Source: Saccharomycopsis crataegensis
Lineage: Eukaryota; Ascomycota; Saccharomycetes; Ascoideales; Saccharomycopsidaceae
NCBI RefSeq assembly: GCF_037102585.1
Contig: NW_027043830.1
Location: 682,001-746,000, forward strand
DNA: 64,000 bases
Direction: 5' to 3'
Shown here piece by piece: positions 10,509 through 21,404 of the stretch. A program made the translations under genes and the position numbers. Numbering within the stretch: the first letter of the stretch is position 1; every line of letters starts with the position of its first letter. The notes below the pieces were generated by a model. The model was not told where the DNA came from. It worked only from the letters and a program-made list of their open reading frames with translations, and made no database searches.

Positions 10509-11177
10509 AGTAGAGAAATGTGATGCATTAAAAGAATATATTGTACCATAATGAAAACAAAAAAACAAAAACAACCCTTTCGCTGCATTTGCTAAATAGT
10601 ATTTATTGCCTTTTAAATGATATAGATTTTTCACATACATTTATTTTCTTCATTTTATTATTGATTTCTCTTGTATTCCTCTTCTTTCTGATAGTCATTC
10701 TTTATTAGTGTAAAATATTGGAAAAGGTAAAAAAAAAATAATCCTAGAAAAGGACCGTGTTGTAATTGTGATATAGTATATTTATATGATATAGTATATA
10801 TATGATATAGTATAGATATGATATAGTATAAGAACTTATGAACAAGGAATGCTTCATAATAGACATCAGCCATAATATATGGGATGTTTGGTTGGGTTCC
10901 CAAAATAAAGAAATTAGATTAGATGGAAAAAAAAAAAAAAGAAAACAAAAGGAGAGCAGCAACATCCAAAAGATCATATCAACATATTAGAGAAAAACAA
11001 AAACAAAAAAACAATAGTAACAACAAAACAAGACACATGGCACATAAAATAGATCAATAGAATTCACAATTCCAAATAACACTATAGTATAATATAATTG
11101 GGCGGGATCTCAAGCAGTGGAAAAAATTTCAGGAATAGTTTATTAAAACCACATTTCGGGGAACAGCAACAGTAAAA
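10509..11177. other. Convergent intergenic region
   Basis: 3' regions of MCH1 (plus) and the F-box-like gene (minus). Contains poly-A tracts and a short tandem repeat at 10769-10830. No gene seen. Confidence 0.6.
10769..10830. repeat. Four copies of TGATATAGTATA
   Basis: The 12-mer TGATATAGTATA occurs at 10769, 10787, 10803 and 10819, spaced 18, 16 and 16 bp apart by AT-rich linkers. It is a small minisatellite in the shared 3' region of two convergent genes. Confidence 0.9.
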
Positions 11178-11975
11178 TTAAATTACCCCCATCGCTTCTT
11201 CTTTCTTCACATCAGACTGCAAAATGATAGTATATGTTGGAGCCACAAATTCTGAGCTTTCATTAGCGATCTTGTGTTTCGATTTGATGATGTTTTTCAC
11301 AAGCGACCGAAGGCACGGGCACCGAATATCTATTTTGCGTATCCTCACAAGAGAATCAATGAATTTTTGCATTGACTTTAGCGATTCAGGACAGTTGGGC
11401 CCAACTTGATACACCGAATGGGAATATGCCGATAAAGAAGTATCTAGGGTAGGCAGAGACCTTAGAGAAGTAGGATTAATAGCAATTGGAATTTGTTGAT
11501 TTTTCATACCACAAGAACCATTGTCCAATTTTGGGGGATTTCCATTATTGGCAATGAGTTCCCCAAGACACAAAGCCTCAGTGTGAGCCCGTCCAAAAAG
11601 GTTTAAACTGGAAAGATCTAAACAGCAAACCGTTAAGTGCTGTATATATTTCTCATAACCATTTAAGAGAGGCAATTGATCGAGCAAAACAAGACCAAAG
11701 AACTTATGGGCCCCAGAATAGCTAGAAGTCTTAAAGGTGATATTGTTGATGATACAGCTTTGGGATTCCAAACATTCATCGGCCCATTGGGAGTTCTCGC
11801 CAAGAGTGCTTGACGTGACAAGGAAAATGTAATTGTAGAGTACCGTATCAATTGCCGTGGTCACACGGTGATTGAAAGAAAGAGCATTGCGAAAGACATG
11901 GAGGTCGGATAGTTCACAATGACGAAAGATGGAGATCAACACATCTGTTGGGAAGCGAATTAGACCGGTCAGCAT
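11178..11975 (-). CDS. F-box-like protein, unknown substrate
   Basis: 265 residues from the ATG at 11973-11975. The N-terminus (about 5-50) reads like an F-box: L-I-R-F-P-T-D-V-L-I-S-I-F, then H-C-E-L-S-D-L and hydrophobic helices, the usual Skp1-binding pattern. The rest shows no leucine-rich or WD repeat pattern I can place. A zinc-like C-P-C-L sequence is seen near residue 225. The frame stays open upstream to 12176, but that extension is encoded by a homopolymeric T tract and low-complexity sequence, so I chose the later start directly before the F-box. A role in SCF ubiquitin-ligase substrate choice is inference from the F-box alone. Confidence 0.6.
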   Translation of the reverse strand: MLTGLIRFPTDVLISIFRHCELSDLHVFRNALSFNHRVTTAIDTVLYNYIFLVTSSTLGENSQWADECLESQSCIINNITFKTSSYSGAHKFFGLVLLDQLPLLNGYEKYIQHLTVCCLDLSSLNLFGRAHTEALCLGELIANNGNPPKLDNGSCGMKNQQIPIAINPTSLRSLPTLDTSLSAYSHSVYQVGPNCPESLKSMQKFIDSLVRIRKIDIRCPCLRSLVKNIIKSKHKIANESSEFVAPTYTIILQSDVKKEEAMGVI

Positions 11976-12322
11976 AAAAATCGGAATACGAAAAAAAAAG
12001 AAAAAAAAAAAAAAACGAAAGCAGTGGGACCGTTTGCGGGTACAAGCAGAAGCTAGAAGGGCGGTAGGTGGTGGTATAGGTAGGTAGACACAGAGGAGGC
12101 AAGAAAATAGAGCCTGCGCGAGGATATTGTAGCTGCTTGTTAGATAATGTTGGGGGAAAAGTGTAATGTGGAACACAATTGGATTTCTTTATTTTTCTTG
12201 TGGAGAAGCGATGGCGAGATTCGGGATTCATCAGACAACAACCGCCAAAAGCACTATGTCATTGTGCATTGCAGCACGTGCGACCCATCCCCCCGGAGCA
12301 GCCCCTTCCCTGTCAAAAAACA
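11976..12322. other. Intergenic, upstream of the F-box-like gene
   Basis: Poly-A/T tract next to the F-box start. A CACGTG palindrome lies at 12275-12280, about 300 bp upstream of that start. Confidence 0.5.
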
Positions 12323-13081
12323 TCACTCTTCAAGGCCAAGGCGCTGGCGAACCACTTTTGAGACCTGTAGATCGCGGACCTCTCGGAGATCCTGGCTACC
12401 GCTACTACACGGCTCCAGTGCGGTGATGTCTGAGGACGAAAACTTGTCTTTCATGCACCGGTTCAACAACAGGTACATCTTGGTGATGTTATCGAATTCT
12501 TGCCGCTCTTGCGAATTGAATATCACAGGCACATCGTCATTCGCCAACACGCTGGAAATGTATTCTTTGTACCTTGCTTGTTTCCCCCGATCCTCGCTGA
12601 ACGGTTGATGAGGCTGGCTAGCGGCGATCCGCGCTTCGTCCGTGGTCAATGTATGTACTGCCAGGCCCTTGTTCTCAGCTCTTTTTTCCCTTTTCTTACC
12701 AGAAGGGATGGGTTTTCGCCGTCCTTGTTTCTTGTTATTGCTGAACATTGTAAGCGGATATTCATCATCATCATCATCATCTTCGTCGTCATCGTTATCT
12801 TTTTCTTCTTTTTCTTCTTTGTTGTTGTTTTCAGGATGATCCAGATTGTCATTACTATTGTCTTCAACAAGATCTAACTGTTTTAGTATATAATCTTGAT
12901 TGAACTTCTGGAAATTGAATTTGTTTCCTCTAAGACTCTTGAACGCTACTGGTTTGAACTCTTCATTCTCCCTAGACTTCTTTGATTTCTTCTTGGGCTT
13001 TTTGAAAAATAAGGGCTCTTTGGCGAGAATCATTTCATCCAATTCTTCTTCCTCCTCCTCCCGCCGTTTAAAATTGGACAT
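12323..13081 (-). CDS. Acidic/basic nuclear-type protein, unidentified
   Basis: 252 residues, not confidently identified. The N-terminus is charged (R-R-E-E-E-E), followed by a Lys-rich cluster K-K-P-K-K-K-S-K-K (about 28-36) that resembles a nuclear signal. Residues 88-107 are almost purely acidic. The C-terminal third looks folded and includes F-S-E-D-R-G-K-Q-A-R-Y-K-E-Y (about 160-173), a pattern I associate with GPATCH1/CMG1-type splicing-associated proteins (weak memory-based suggestion). The ATG at 13079-13081 is clear. It is transcribed divergently from MRC1, so the MCB sites between them could act on either gene. Confidence 0.65.
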   Translation of the reverse strand: MSNFKRREEEEEELDEMILAKEPLFFKKPKKKSKKSRENEEFKPVAFKSLRGNKFNFQKFNQDYILKQLDLVEDNSNDNLDHPENNNKEEKEEKDNDDDEDDDDDDEYPLTMFSNNKKQGRRKPIPSGKKREKRAENKGLAVHTLTTDEARIAASQPHQPFSEDRGKQARYKEYISSVLANDDVPVIFNSQERQEFDNITKMYLLLNRCMKDKFSSSDITALEPCSSGSQDLREVRDLQVSKVVRQRLGLEE

Positions 13082-13244
13082 ATTAGGTGGTTGACTCTCT
13101 TCAAACTGATAGATATAATGTGATTGGGGAACAGTTTTGATCTGGGCATCGATGATATTTCACCTCCTCGGCCGGCTGCTTGAGTTTTTTTTTTTTCTCT
13201 TTCTTCTCTTTCTCTCATGTCACATGCAGATCGTAAACAAGACG

Positions 13245-13250
13245 ACGCGT
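13245..13250. promoter_or_regulatory. MCB element ACGCGT
   Basis: Perfect palindromic MBF site, 309 bp before the MRC1 ATG. Confidence 0.7.
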
Positions 13251-13269
13251 CATTCTCAATACTTTCAAA

Positions 13270-13275
13270 ACGCGT
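13270..13275. promoter_or_regulatory. MCB element ACGCGT
   Basis: Second perfect MBF site, 25 bp from the first. Confidence 0.7.
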
Positions 13276-13489
13276 AACGTAAACGGATTTTTTTTTTTTT
13301 TTAGTATTAAAAAATTACACGCGAATTGATACATTTTTATTTGTTCATCTTCCTGTAACCACCAAACAATATTCAAATTCAATATCAATTAACTATATTT
13401 CAGCGGCAATCAATAACCATATACTTTACCTTGTTTCAACTTAGCAAAGGAAAACTAGAAAAAATATTTCACATTACCCATTTGATCTA

Positions 13490-13495
13490 ACGCGT
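13490..13495. promoter_or_regulatory. MCB element ACGCGT
   Basis: Third perfect MBF site. At 64 bp from the ATG it may lie close to or within the transcribed leader. Confidence 0.6.
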
Positions 13496-13558
13496 TTTCT
13501 TTCATTTGCAATTTTTTTTTAAATATTACACCACAGATTATTGAGACTACCTTCAAGA

Positions 13559-15497
13559 ATGAGTAGTTTGAATATTGCAAGTCAGTTCCAAAGTCAGGAT
13601 GTCAACACTATTATGAATAACTTGCTAGATTCAGACACCGAAAATAATCAAGAGATGATAATAACTACCGCTCCTTACCACGCGCCAGTTTCTAAACTCA
13701 ATGAAAGTGACGATGAAGAAGAAGAAGAAGAAGAAGAAGATAATGTGTGTAATGATGCTAAAGACGACGAAGATGAAGAAAATAACAATACTAATGATCT
13801 CACGGCAATTCTCCAGCAAGATGAAACTAACGCCATCAACACAGAGATGATTTCCCGTCACAACCGTTTCCAGAAATTATTGGCGCGTCGTGCCAATCGA
13901 GTACAACGATTGAACAAAATTGTTAGTAAAACCCTCCAAGAAGCAGGAATGGCCCAACCATCAGTAACCACTGTATCTGTTGTTGAGCCACACATGATGG
14001 GGGATAATCCAGAAAAGAGCGTGCTTGATCAATTAAACGAGAGTGATGATGAAGATGACAATGCTCAGAATTCGATACTAGAGAGAATCGAAAAGAAAAA
14101 GTCTGATGAGATCACCCAAATAATAAATCCGCCAACCCAACCTTCCAGTGCTACCATACCACTAAACACCGAACCAACCCAAGTTATTCTCTCTACAGCA
14201 ACTCAGCCTGTTGGTACTATGACTTCTGAAAAGAACTTATCCGCGATTTTCGAAGAAGAATCAGAAGATGATATACCACCAGAACAAGAACGACAACAGC
14301 AACAACAAGAGGAAGAAGATCTTGCTTCGTCATCGCAAAATGCTGCTTCCAGACTCGCTCGCCAGAAAAGAGAACAACGACTTCTTAGGGACTTGGCCGA
14401 AGAAGAACAACTTCTTGAAAACTTGGAATCAAAAATCTCCACCGGGTCGATTCGTGACAAGCGCAATCAACAAGAGTTATTAGATATTGCTGCAAAAACT
14501 CAAGAACTATCGTTGAAGTATAATTTACAACCTATCATTTACAATAAGATTGAAATTACTAAGAATGATCTATTAGAGGATTTTGGGTTTAGTGAAGGCG
14601 TTTTCCAACCTACAATCAGGAAACCTAACAATGTGCAAGAATCAAGCAGTCCAATCTCCAAATCTTCTCAGCTTGAGGACTTTGCTAATATAAATAGTGG
14701 GGATGAAACTGAATTATCTGATATCGACGCAATCATGTTTACTGACTCCAAAGACCATAAAGTGAAATCCCCTAAATCTTCAGGTAATCCATTGGCTAGA
14801 TACACCGAAGCGTTGAAGGAAAAAATAAGTCAAAATGGTAAAATTGAATTTTCTGATTCTGATTCCGATTCTGATATTGAGATCAAGACAGAGTCCACCC
14901 CAAATATTGCAAGCTCCGTCACTGATGTTGAAGTCAAGAATTCTATTGAGTTCAGAGTTCCTAAACCCAAATTGTTTGATTTGAAAGTGAAGTTTGCCCG
15001 CAAGAAACAGCAACGGAAAATGAACGAACAAGAGTGTCAAATCCAGCCACATAATCATCAATTGCTGCAACATCCAAATGGCAAGAAAAAGAATTTAACC
15101 AAGAAAGATTTGGTGGCGATGATGATGAGAAAGCACCGTGACAGTGTTATAAAGTCCAGGTTTGATGAGGAAGAAGAAGAGATGAAAGCGGTGTTAGGTG
15201 ATGATTACGACTACTCTAATGCGAAAGCTTTGATGGGTGCCAGACAAACAAACAGAAATGGCGATGATGTGGATGTGAGTAGATTAGTTGAGGATGCCAT
15301 GGCTTATGAACTACGAAGAAGTGAGAAACTACAAGAAGAGAAAGAGGCCAAGGAACAAGGTCTTGTTGATGAAGAAGAAGATCCAGATTACGAATATGAA
15401 GAAGAAGGAGAAGAAGAAGAAGAAGAAGAAGATGATGATGATGATGGATCGGTGCACTCTAATGATGAAGAAGAAAAAAAAGAGAAAGAAGAAGAAG

Positions 15498-15529
<32 letters not shown>

Positions 15530-17809
15530 GAGGTGAATTCCAAAGAAATGGGTGAAGAACAAGAAAATGATGAGAAAGATGAAGATATTTTAACTCAAGT
15601 TAATTATAATCATGACATTACCACCACCACCTCACCATTAGAAACTGTGAACGGTAATAACGAGGATGAAGAGGAATCAGGGGTCCTTAGAATAAGGAAA
15701 ACAAAAAAGGGTGTATTGTTTGATGAAGAAGATGATGAAGAAGAAGATGAAGATGATAAAGAGCACGAATCTACTGCCACTTCATCTACCTTGATTACCA
15801 CAGTACCACTAGCTAAGGATGCCGAGCCAACAAATGTTGATTTGGATACCACTATTTTGAAGGTTGCTTCCCACAAAGATTCTGATGAAGAAGCCGAGAT
15901 TAATTTTGGTAAAGGAGCAGGACTCACCCAGAAACTTAATGGTTTATTTGCCAATGGAAGTACCCAATCACAATGCAATGTCTCACACAACAATAATATC
16001 GATGATGATGGACTCTTATATGCTACTCCAACCCAATCCCAATTTGTAAAACCTTCGATTCCAACCCAAGGAAACGTGATACAAAAGCTTCGGGAAATGG
16101 AATACAATGTGGACATGATCGAGGATGATGATGATGGGGCTATTGTTTTAGGAAACCAGAAGGCTAAGGATACCACGATGAATCAAGATGACAATGTTTC
16201 TCAATCTTTGTATGATGATGAAGATACTTCAAACAATACTGGGATGGGAAGATCCAACCGCCGTTCTTTTGTTGTTGGATTTGATTTTGGAAAATCTAAA
16301 GCCGAAGTGGCGGTTGATGATGACAAGAGAAGTTTAAAGGAAGATGAAGATGTATTGAAAGACTTTTTGGCTAGTGAAACCCAAAATGATGATGAATTTG
16401 TTGGTACTAGAGTGGATAATAGTGAAGATAATGATGTTGGTAGGGAAATTGTTTCCAAAGAAGTTGAAGATGATGATCAGAACAATAAGAAGACCAGAAA
16501 ACTCCAAAGAAAACGTGACATAATTATTGAAGAGGAAGAAGAAGAGGAAGAAGAAGAGGAAGAAGAAGAGGAAGAGGAAGAGGAATCTGAATCTGAAGAA
16601 TTGGATGATGAAGAGCGTGAGCGGATGATTATAGAATCGAATAGAAAAGTGTTTGAATTACAAAGACAAGAAGAGTTGGCCAAACGGAAGAAAGAATTAC
16701 AAATGCGGAAGAATGGGTTGAACGATATTGTTGATCGTGAAGCCGAAGAAAGTGAAGATGAGTGGGCCGGAGTTGGTGGTCAAGATAGAGACGCTTTGCT
16801 CGATGATATCGATAGTGAAGATGAAAAAATGATTGATAATTTCACCAGGGCCGGGAAAAAGGATAATGAAGAATTAATGAAATTGATGCACAATGAAAGT
16901 TTGGTCAAGGATCAAGAAATGGTTGAGAAATTGAGACAAGATATCGAATTAGGAAGGTTAGGGAAACGAGGATCAGGGAACTTTTTGGAGATTGACGATG
17001 ATAGTTATCTTGATGATTTGGAAAGAATGAACTTTTTGAAAGCCCGGAGAGAACGCCAAAAGAAGAAGATGATGGATAATTTATCAGTTGTTGAATTGGG
17101 GAAAAATAAAAAGACCAAGGCATTTTTTGAAACCATTGCTGAGGAAACCAACACGTATGAATTTAGAGAATCAGTTGGCGGGTTCTTAAACTTTGGTGAG
17201 GAAGGTGATACTACTAAAGGGAAACTTGAAGATGAAGGGAAGATTATTAAAAAGAGAAAGTTCCAACTCAGTGAGGAATTTGTCAGAAGCAAGTTGAGTT
17301 TTCTTGATGATGACGAAGACGATCAGAGTGCTGTTGACGATATGTCTAGAAAACGAAAGAGATTGGACGGAGGAGACCTCAGCGGAGTTATTGATGATGC
17401 TGAAGACGACGGATCGGATGCTGAGGATGATATGATGAGATTGAAGAGGAATTCTGTGTTCAATAGTCAATGCGAGAGCGTGGTTGTGAGATGCGACAGT
17501 GTTGATACCGATAACGATATGGGGATTATTAGTTCATCGTCGATCATTAGCAGTGGAGCGTTGTTCAAGAAAGGCCGATCTTCGGTAGTTTCTAGTTATA
17601 GAAGTTTCAAGGAGACATCGAAGAATGACATCAGTGAAGGAAGAGGCATGGGAGTGGGGGATGTGGTTGTTAGTAAAGGATACAAGGCGGTTGGGGGCAA
17701 GACAGCGTCGATTACGTATTTACAGAGTAAGTCGGTGGTGCAGAAGAAACGAGGTGTTGTTGGTAGTGCTGACAGAAGTAGGAAGGTGTTTGGGTGGGGC
17801 AAGAGATGA
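13559..17809 (+). CDS. MRC1: Mrc1/Claspin replication-checkpoint mediator
   Basis: 1416 residues from the ATG at 13559; the open frame begins 18 bp earlier, but without an ATG. Mrc1 travels with the replication fork, supports fork speed and carries the Mec1 signal to Rad53. Support is the overall build: a long, very acidic protein with many SQ/TQ sites (for example T-Q-S-Q near 823 and several N-terminal TQ) and long Glu runs. There is a conserved C-terminal-half block around 1060-1200, with E-S-E-D-E-W-x-G, D-S-E-D-E-K-M-I-D-N-F and L-D-D-L-E-R-M-N-F-L-K-x-R-R-E-R. Yeast Mrc1 is about 1096 residues; the extra length is mostly acidic low-complexity and Gln repeats (Gln run near 655-665). The promoter has three MCB boxes, fitting G1/S expression. 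Confidence 0.9.
15391..15535 (+). repeat. Coding GAA/GAT and CAA trinucleotide repeats in MRC1
   Basis: Runs of GAA/GAG/GAT encoding Glu/Asp are followed by about ten CAA codons encoding Gln. A similar GAA/GAG run is at 16526-16592. These are typical length-variable regions. Confidence 0.85.
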
Positions 17810-18831
17810 TTTTTATTCAGATATTTTATTCTTGATTATGTTATGATGATAGTTTTATTTTAATGTATTTATTGTGTATTGTATATTGTATGAGACATGT
17901 TGGTTGTATGGTAGGCAGACATGTTGGGTATCGAGCACAACGTGACATGTTGTCAAACGACCCAAGGAAATGGCAGGGCACCGCAGGCGAGGCTATAGCC
18001 ACCACCACCGCCCGCCGCCCCTAACAGAAAAAATAAAAATAACGAAAAAAAAAAAAAAAAACTACGCAGCGCTCCTAAAAAAATCACGCAGATTGCAACA
18101 AAATAATAACAGACACCCATCATCCATCCATCCATCCATCCATCCATCCATATATATTACCACTTGGTAACAGGTAGCAGTGACTGATACTGTTCATACT
18201 TTTGTTTGTATTATACAGTGCTACAGTGCACTGTCCACCACACACACACATACACAGAGAAGACGACCATTGAAGGTATAACAACCATCGCTAATTAGCC
18301 AGCGGTATCCCTACTTACCTGTCAAATTGCCACTTTTTTAACGTTTTTTTCCCTCTGGAAATGACAATTAACAACAACAAAAACAACAACAGCGATACGA
18401 TAGCTGGCAAGTGGCATTGATAATAACCACATAACCCAACCGTAGTACAATATCCGTTGTTTCACATATCACGGCACCGTATGTTATTCTATTAAGCCCT
18501 CACATCACCCACCGCAATGGCTAGCACGCCTGTCAACCATGCCCTTAACCCGTCACCCAAAATAAGGGATTAAAAAAAAAAAAAAAAAAAATGGGAAATT
18601 GGGCAAAAAAAAAAAAAAAGAAAAAAAAGAAAAACCGCGCGGAGCAAATTAGGGCAAAATCAAAACATGTTTCATCCCCAATAGAAAATTTTTATGTAGA
18701 CAGTTTAGAACATTCCTTGCCCGCTGTTATAAATACTACAGGATCTGCCCCCTTCCCTCCATCCCTCACCCATCGACTATCCACTTGTATCCACATCAAC
18801 AAAACCCTCACTCTATATACCCACCCCTACC
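17810..18831. promoter_or_regulatory. Intergenic, promoter of the MFS drug transporter
   Basis: About 1 kb with A-rich tracts, a (CATC)n run at 18121-18150, a poly-A block near 18570-18590 and a C/T-rich leader with CA-rich sequence just before the ATG. No gene is supported; the frame at 18591-18890 overlaps the real start in another frame. I did not find a drug-response site I would defend. Confidence 0.5.
18121..18150. repeat. (CATC)n microsatellite
   Basis: About seven tandem CATC units. Confidence 0.9.
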
Positions 18832-20718
18832 ATGCTGAGCAACAGCAAAGATTCCACTTACTCCAAATCGATATCGTCGGTCGTCGATGAGAACGACAAC
18901 GACAACGTCAACCCTCAACCTTATATCCCAGAGGAAAATGAGGACGCCCAAAGTGAATTGTCTCGGTACATCTCCAGAGCCTCTTCCAACAACAACAAAA
19001 TCAAGTTGATGAGAACAGAAACCGCAAAGTCCCTTAGAAGCGCCGGGCTTCTGTCAGATCCAAAGACCCCTGATGTCAACGCCCCAACTAACGTCAACAA
19101 CCCGATCTTCCCTGAAGAATATACCATGGAAACCGAGACCGGGTTGGTTCCTGTCGCATCTCTTCATGACATGGGTCGTACCAGCTCGAGATTGACCAGA
19201 ACCAGAACCGCCCACTTGACCCGTCAAGACGTCGATGACCTTGCTGATGATGAAGACGAAGACAGCATTGAAAAAAAAACTCCTGGTTCAGAATTAGACC
19301 CGGAAATCGAATTCGTCACTTTTTTAACAAACGATCCAGAAAATCCTCATAATTGGTCGAATTTCCGCCGTTGGTCTTATACCTTCACCCTTTCTATTCT
19401 CGTCATTGCCGTTGCCTTTGGCTCGGCGTGTACCACCGGTGGCCTTGCCCTTATTGACGAACATTATCATGTGTCCACCGAAGTTTCAATCTTGACGGTT
19501 TCTCTTATGGTGTTTGGTTTTTCCGTTGGTCCTTTGATTTGGGCCCCATTGTCCGAACAAATTGGTAGAAGACCAGTTTATTTCATCTCTTTGTTCTTGT
19601 ATACCATTTTCCAAATCCCTTGTGCCATGTCTCCTAATATCGGTGGGCTCTTGGCTTGTCGTTTCCTTTGTGGGGTGTTTGCCTCTTCTGGTTTGACTTT
19701 GGTTGGTGGCTCTATCGCTGATATGTTCCCTCAAGAAACTAGAGGTTTGGGGATCTCCTTCTTTGCCTTTTGCCCATACTCTGGCCCAGTCTTTGGCCCA
19801 TTGATCAGTGGTTGGATCAATGTCGGTACTGAAGGCCACGACTTGGTCTGGAGATACAGATTATTGTTCTGGGTCAACATGTGTTTTGCCGGCTTGACCT
19901 GGATCACCTCTTCCCTTGTTCCAGAAACTTATGCCCCAGTGATTTTAAAGAAAAAAGCCCAAAGATTAAGAAAAGAAACCGGAAATGAAAAGATCATGAC
20001 CGAACAAGAAGCCCAAGGTTTGTCCTTGAAAGAAGTTATTCAAAATTGTTTGTTACGTCCATTGTACTTTGTGATTACTGAACCAGTCTTGGATCTCATG
20101 TGCTTCTATGTCTGTTTGATTTATGCCCTTCTTTATGCGTTCTTCTTTGCTTATCCAGTCATTTTCTCAGAACTTTATGGTTACAATGATGGTATCACCG
20201 GTCTCATGTTTATTGCCATTCTTATCGGTGCCCTCTTTGCCCTTTGTACCACCCCTATCCTTGAAAAGCAGTACATTGCCATGACAAAACGCAGAACCCC
20301 TACCCCTGAAGATCGTCTCATTGGTGCCATGATTGGATCTCCTTTCCCAGTGATTGCGCTTTTCATTCTTGGGGCTACCAGTCATAAAGGCATCATTTGG
20401 GTTGGTCCATGTTCTTCTGGTCTTGCCTTCGGTTATGGTATGGTGTTGATTTACTACTCGATCAATAACTACATTATCGATACCTATGCCCTCTACTCAG
20501 CTTCCGCTTTGGCCACCAAAGTGTTTTTGCGTTCTGCCGGTGGTGGGGCTTTCCCACTTTTCACTACCCAAATGTACCATAAGTTGGGTCTTCTTTGGGC
20601 CAGTTTCTTATTGGCCTTTATTTCATTGGCAATGGTTGCTATCCCGTTCACTTTCTACAGATATGGTGCTACTTTGAGAGCCAAATTATGTAAGGAAAAT
20701 TATGCCAGTCCCCAATGA
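18832..20718 (+). CDS. MFS multidrug/polyamine transporter, Tpo1/Flu1 type (DHA1)
   Basis: 628-residue drug:H+ antiporter-1 family protein. A long hydrophilic N-terminus (about 1-170) ends with D-P-E-N-P-H-N-W-S, the signature just before TM1 in Tpo1/Flu1/Mdr1-type transporters. Twelve hydrophobic segments follow. Motif A appears as W-A-P-L-S-E-Q-I-G-R-R-P-V-Y after TM2, and a motif C-like G-P-x-x-G-P-L-x-x-G-W occurs in TM5. The central loop is short and basic. Members export polyamines, fluconazole, mycophenolate and similar compounds from the plasma membrane; the substrate cannot be told from sequence. Codon use is biased toward preferred yeast codons, suggesting good expression. Confidence 0.88.
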   Translation: MLSNSKDSTYSKSISSVVDENDNDNVNPQPYIPEENEDAQSELSRYISRASSNNNKIKLMRTETAKSLRSAGLLSDPKTPDVNAPTNVNNPIFPEEYTMETETGLVPVASLHDMGRTSSRLTRTRTAHLTRQDVDDLADDEDEDSIEKKTPGSELDPEIEFVTFLTNDPENPHNWSNFRRWSYTFTLSILVIAVAFGSACTTGGLALIDEHYHVSTEVSILTVSLMVFGFSVGPLIWAPLSEQIGRRPVYFISLFLYTIFQIPCAMSPNIGGLLACRFLCGVFASSGLTLVGGSIADMFPQETRGLGISFFAFCPYSGPVFGPLISGWINVGTEGHDLVWRYRLLFWVNMCFAGLTWITSSLVPETYAPVILKKKAQRLRKETGNEKIMTEQEAQGLSLKEVIQNCLLRPLYFVITEPVLDLMCFYVCLIYALLYAFFFAYPVIFSELYGYNDGITGLMFIAILIGALFALCTTPILEKQYIAMTKRRTPTPEDRLIGAMIGSPFPVIALFILGATSHKGIIWVGPCSSGLAFGYGMVLIYYSINNYIIDTYALYSASALATKVFLRSAGGGAFPLFTTQMYHKLGLLWASFLLAFISLAMVAIPFTFYRYGATLRAKLCKENYASPQ

Positions 20719-21404
20719 TCAACGATCTCCATCATCATATAATAAAATTAGAGGAGAATACCCTAGAATATTAATATTTTTTACAAAACATCAGATCATA
20801 TCAAACTATTTAATCAAATTCATCTTTTACAACATTTGAACCCTTCTCTTACCCAAACCTGATACTTTTGTCCAAAATTTTTCCCTTCATTCCCTTTTTT
20901 GCATCTTGTTTTACGGTTCCTTGCTTTTGATCTTTTTTTTTTTTGTGTTGCACTGTTTTAATTCTTGATTTTTGAGTTCCCCATTCCATCATTAAACTTT
21001 GAAGGGAACTTTGGGCCTCAAATTTTTTTCATTTTTTTTTATTATTTGCCAGCCAACTTTAATTTTTAAACATCTCCTGCCTTGAAAGTAACGGGCACTT
21101 GTAATATAAGATATGTTTTTATGAACAATATATACATTATGTATTATACCTTTATCTAACTTTGTATTCTGTTTGAATTATAACTCAATGATAATTTGCA
21201 TGTCTTCACTTACAAACAACAAAATATAAATGCAGCCAAGGCAATATAATATTTTAACCGACTTTGTATCAAGAGCTATGAAAATAATGGAAGGATTATC
21301 GATCAAAAGATTCAAACTGAAAAAAAAAAGAAGAAAAGAAAAGAGAAGAAACTTAAAAGAAAGATAACACAACTTAATGAAGACGAAAAAAAAAAAAAAA
21401 AAAA
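20719..21404. other. Convergent intergenic region
   Basis: 3' ends of the MFS transporter and HOM2. Poly-T/A tracts only. Confidence 0.6.

Larger units (their letters stand above)
13082..13558. promoter_or_regulatory. Divergent promoter with MCB elements (MRC1)
   Basis: The 477 bp between the 252-residue gene (minus) and MRC1 (plus) contains three perfect ACGCGT MluI cell-cycle boxes (13245-13250, 13270-13275, 13490-13495) and an ACGCGA near-match at 13319. In yeast, ACGCGT binds MBF (Mbp1-Swi6) and drives G1/S transcription of replication genes. The nearest box lies about 64 bp before the MRC1 ATG. Confidence 0.8.

Noticed and set aside
11976-12176. 67-residue N-terminal extension of the F-box-like gene
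   Set aside because: Encoded by low-complexity sequence and a homopolymeric T tract; the ATG at 11973-11975 sits directly before the F-box.
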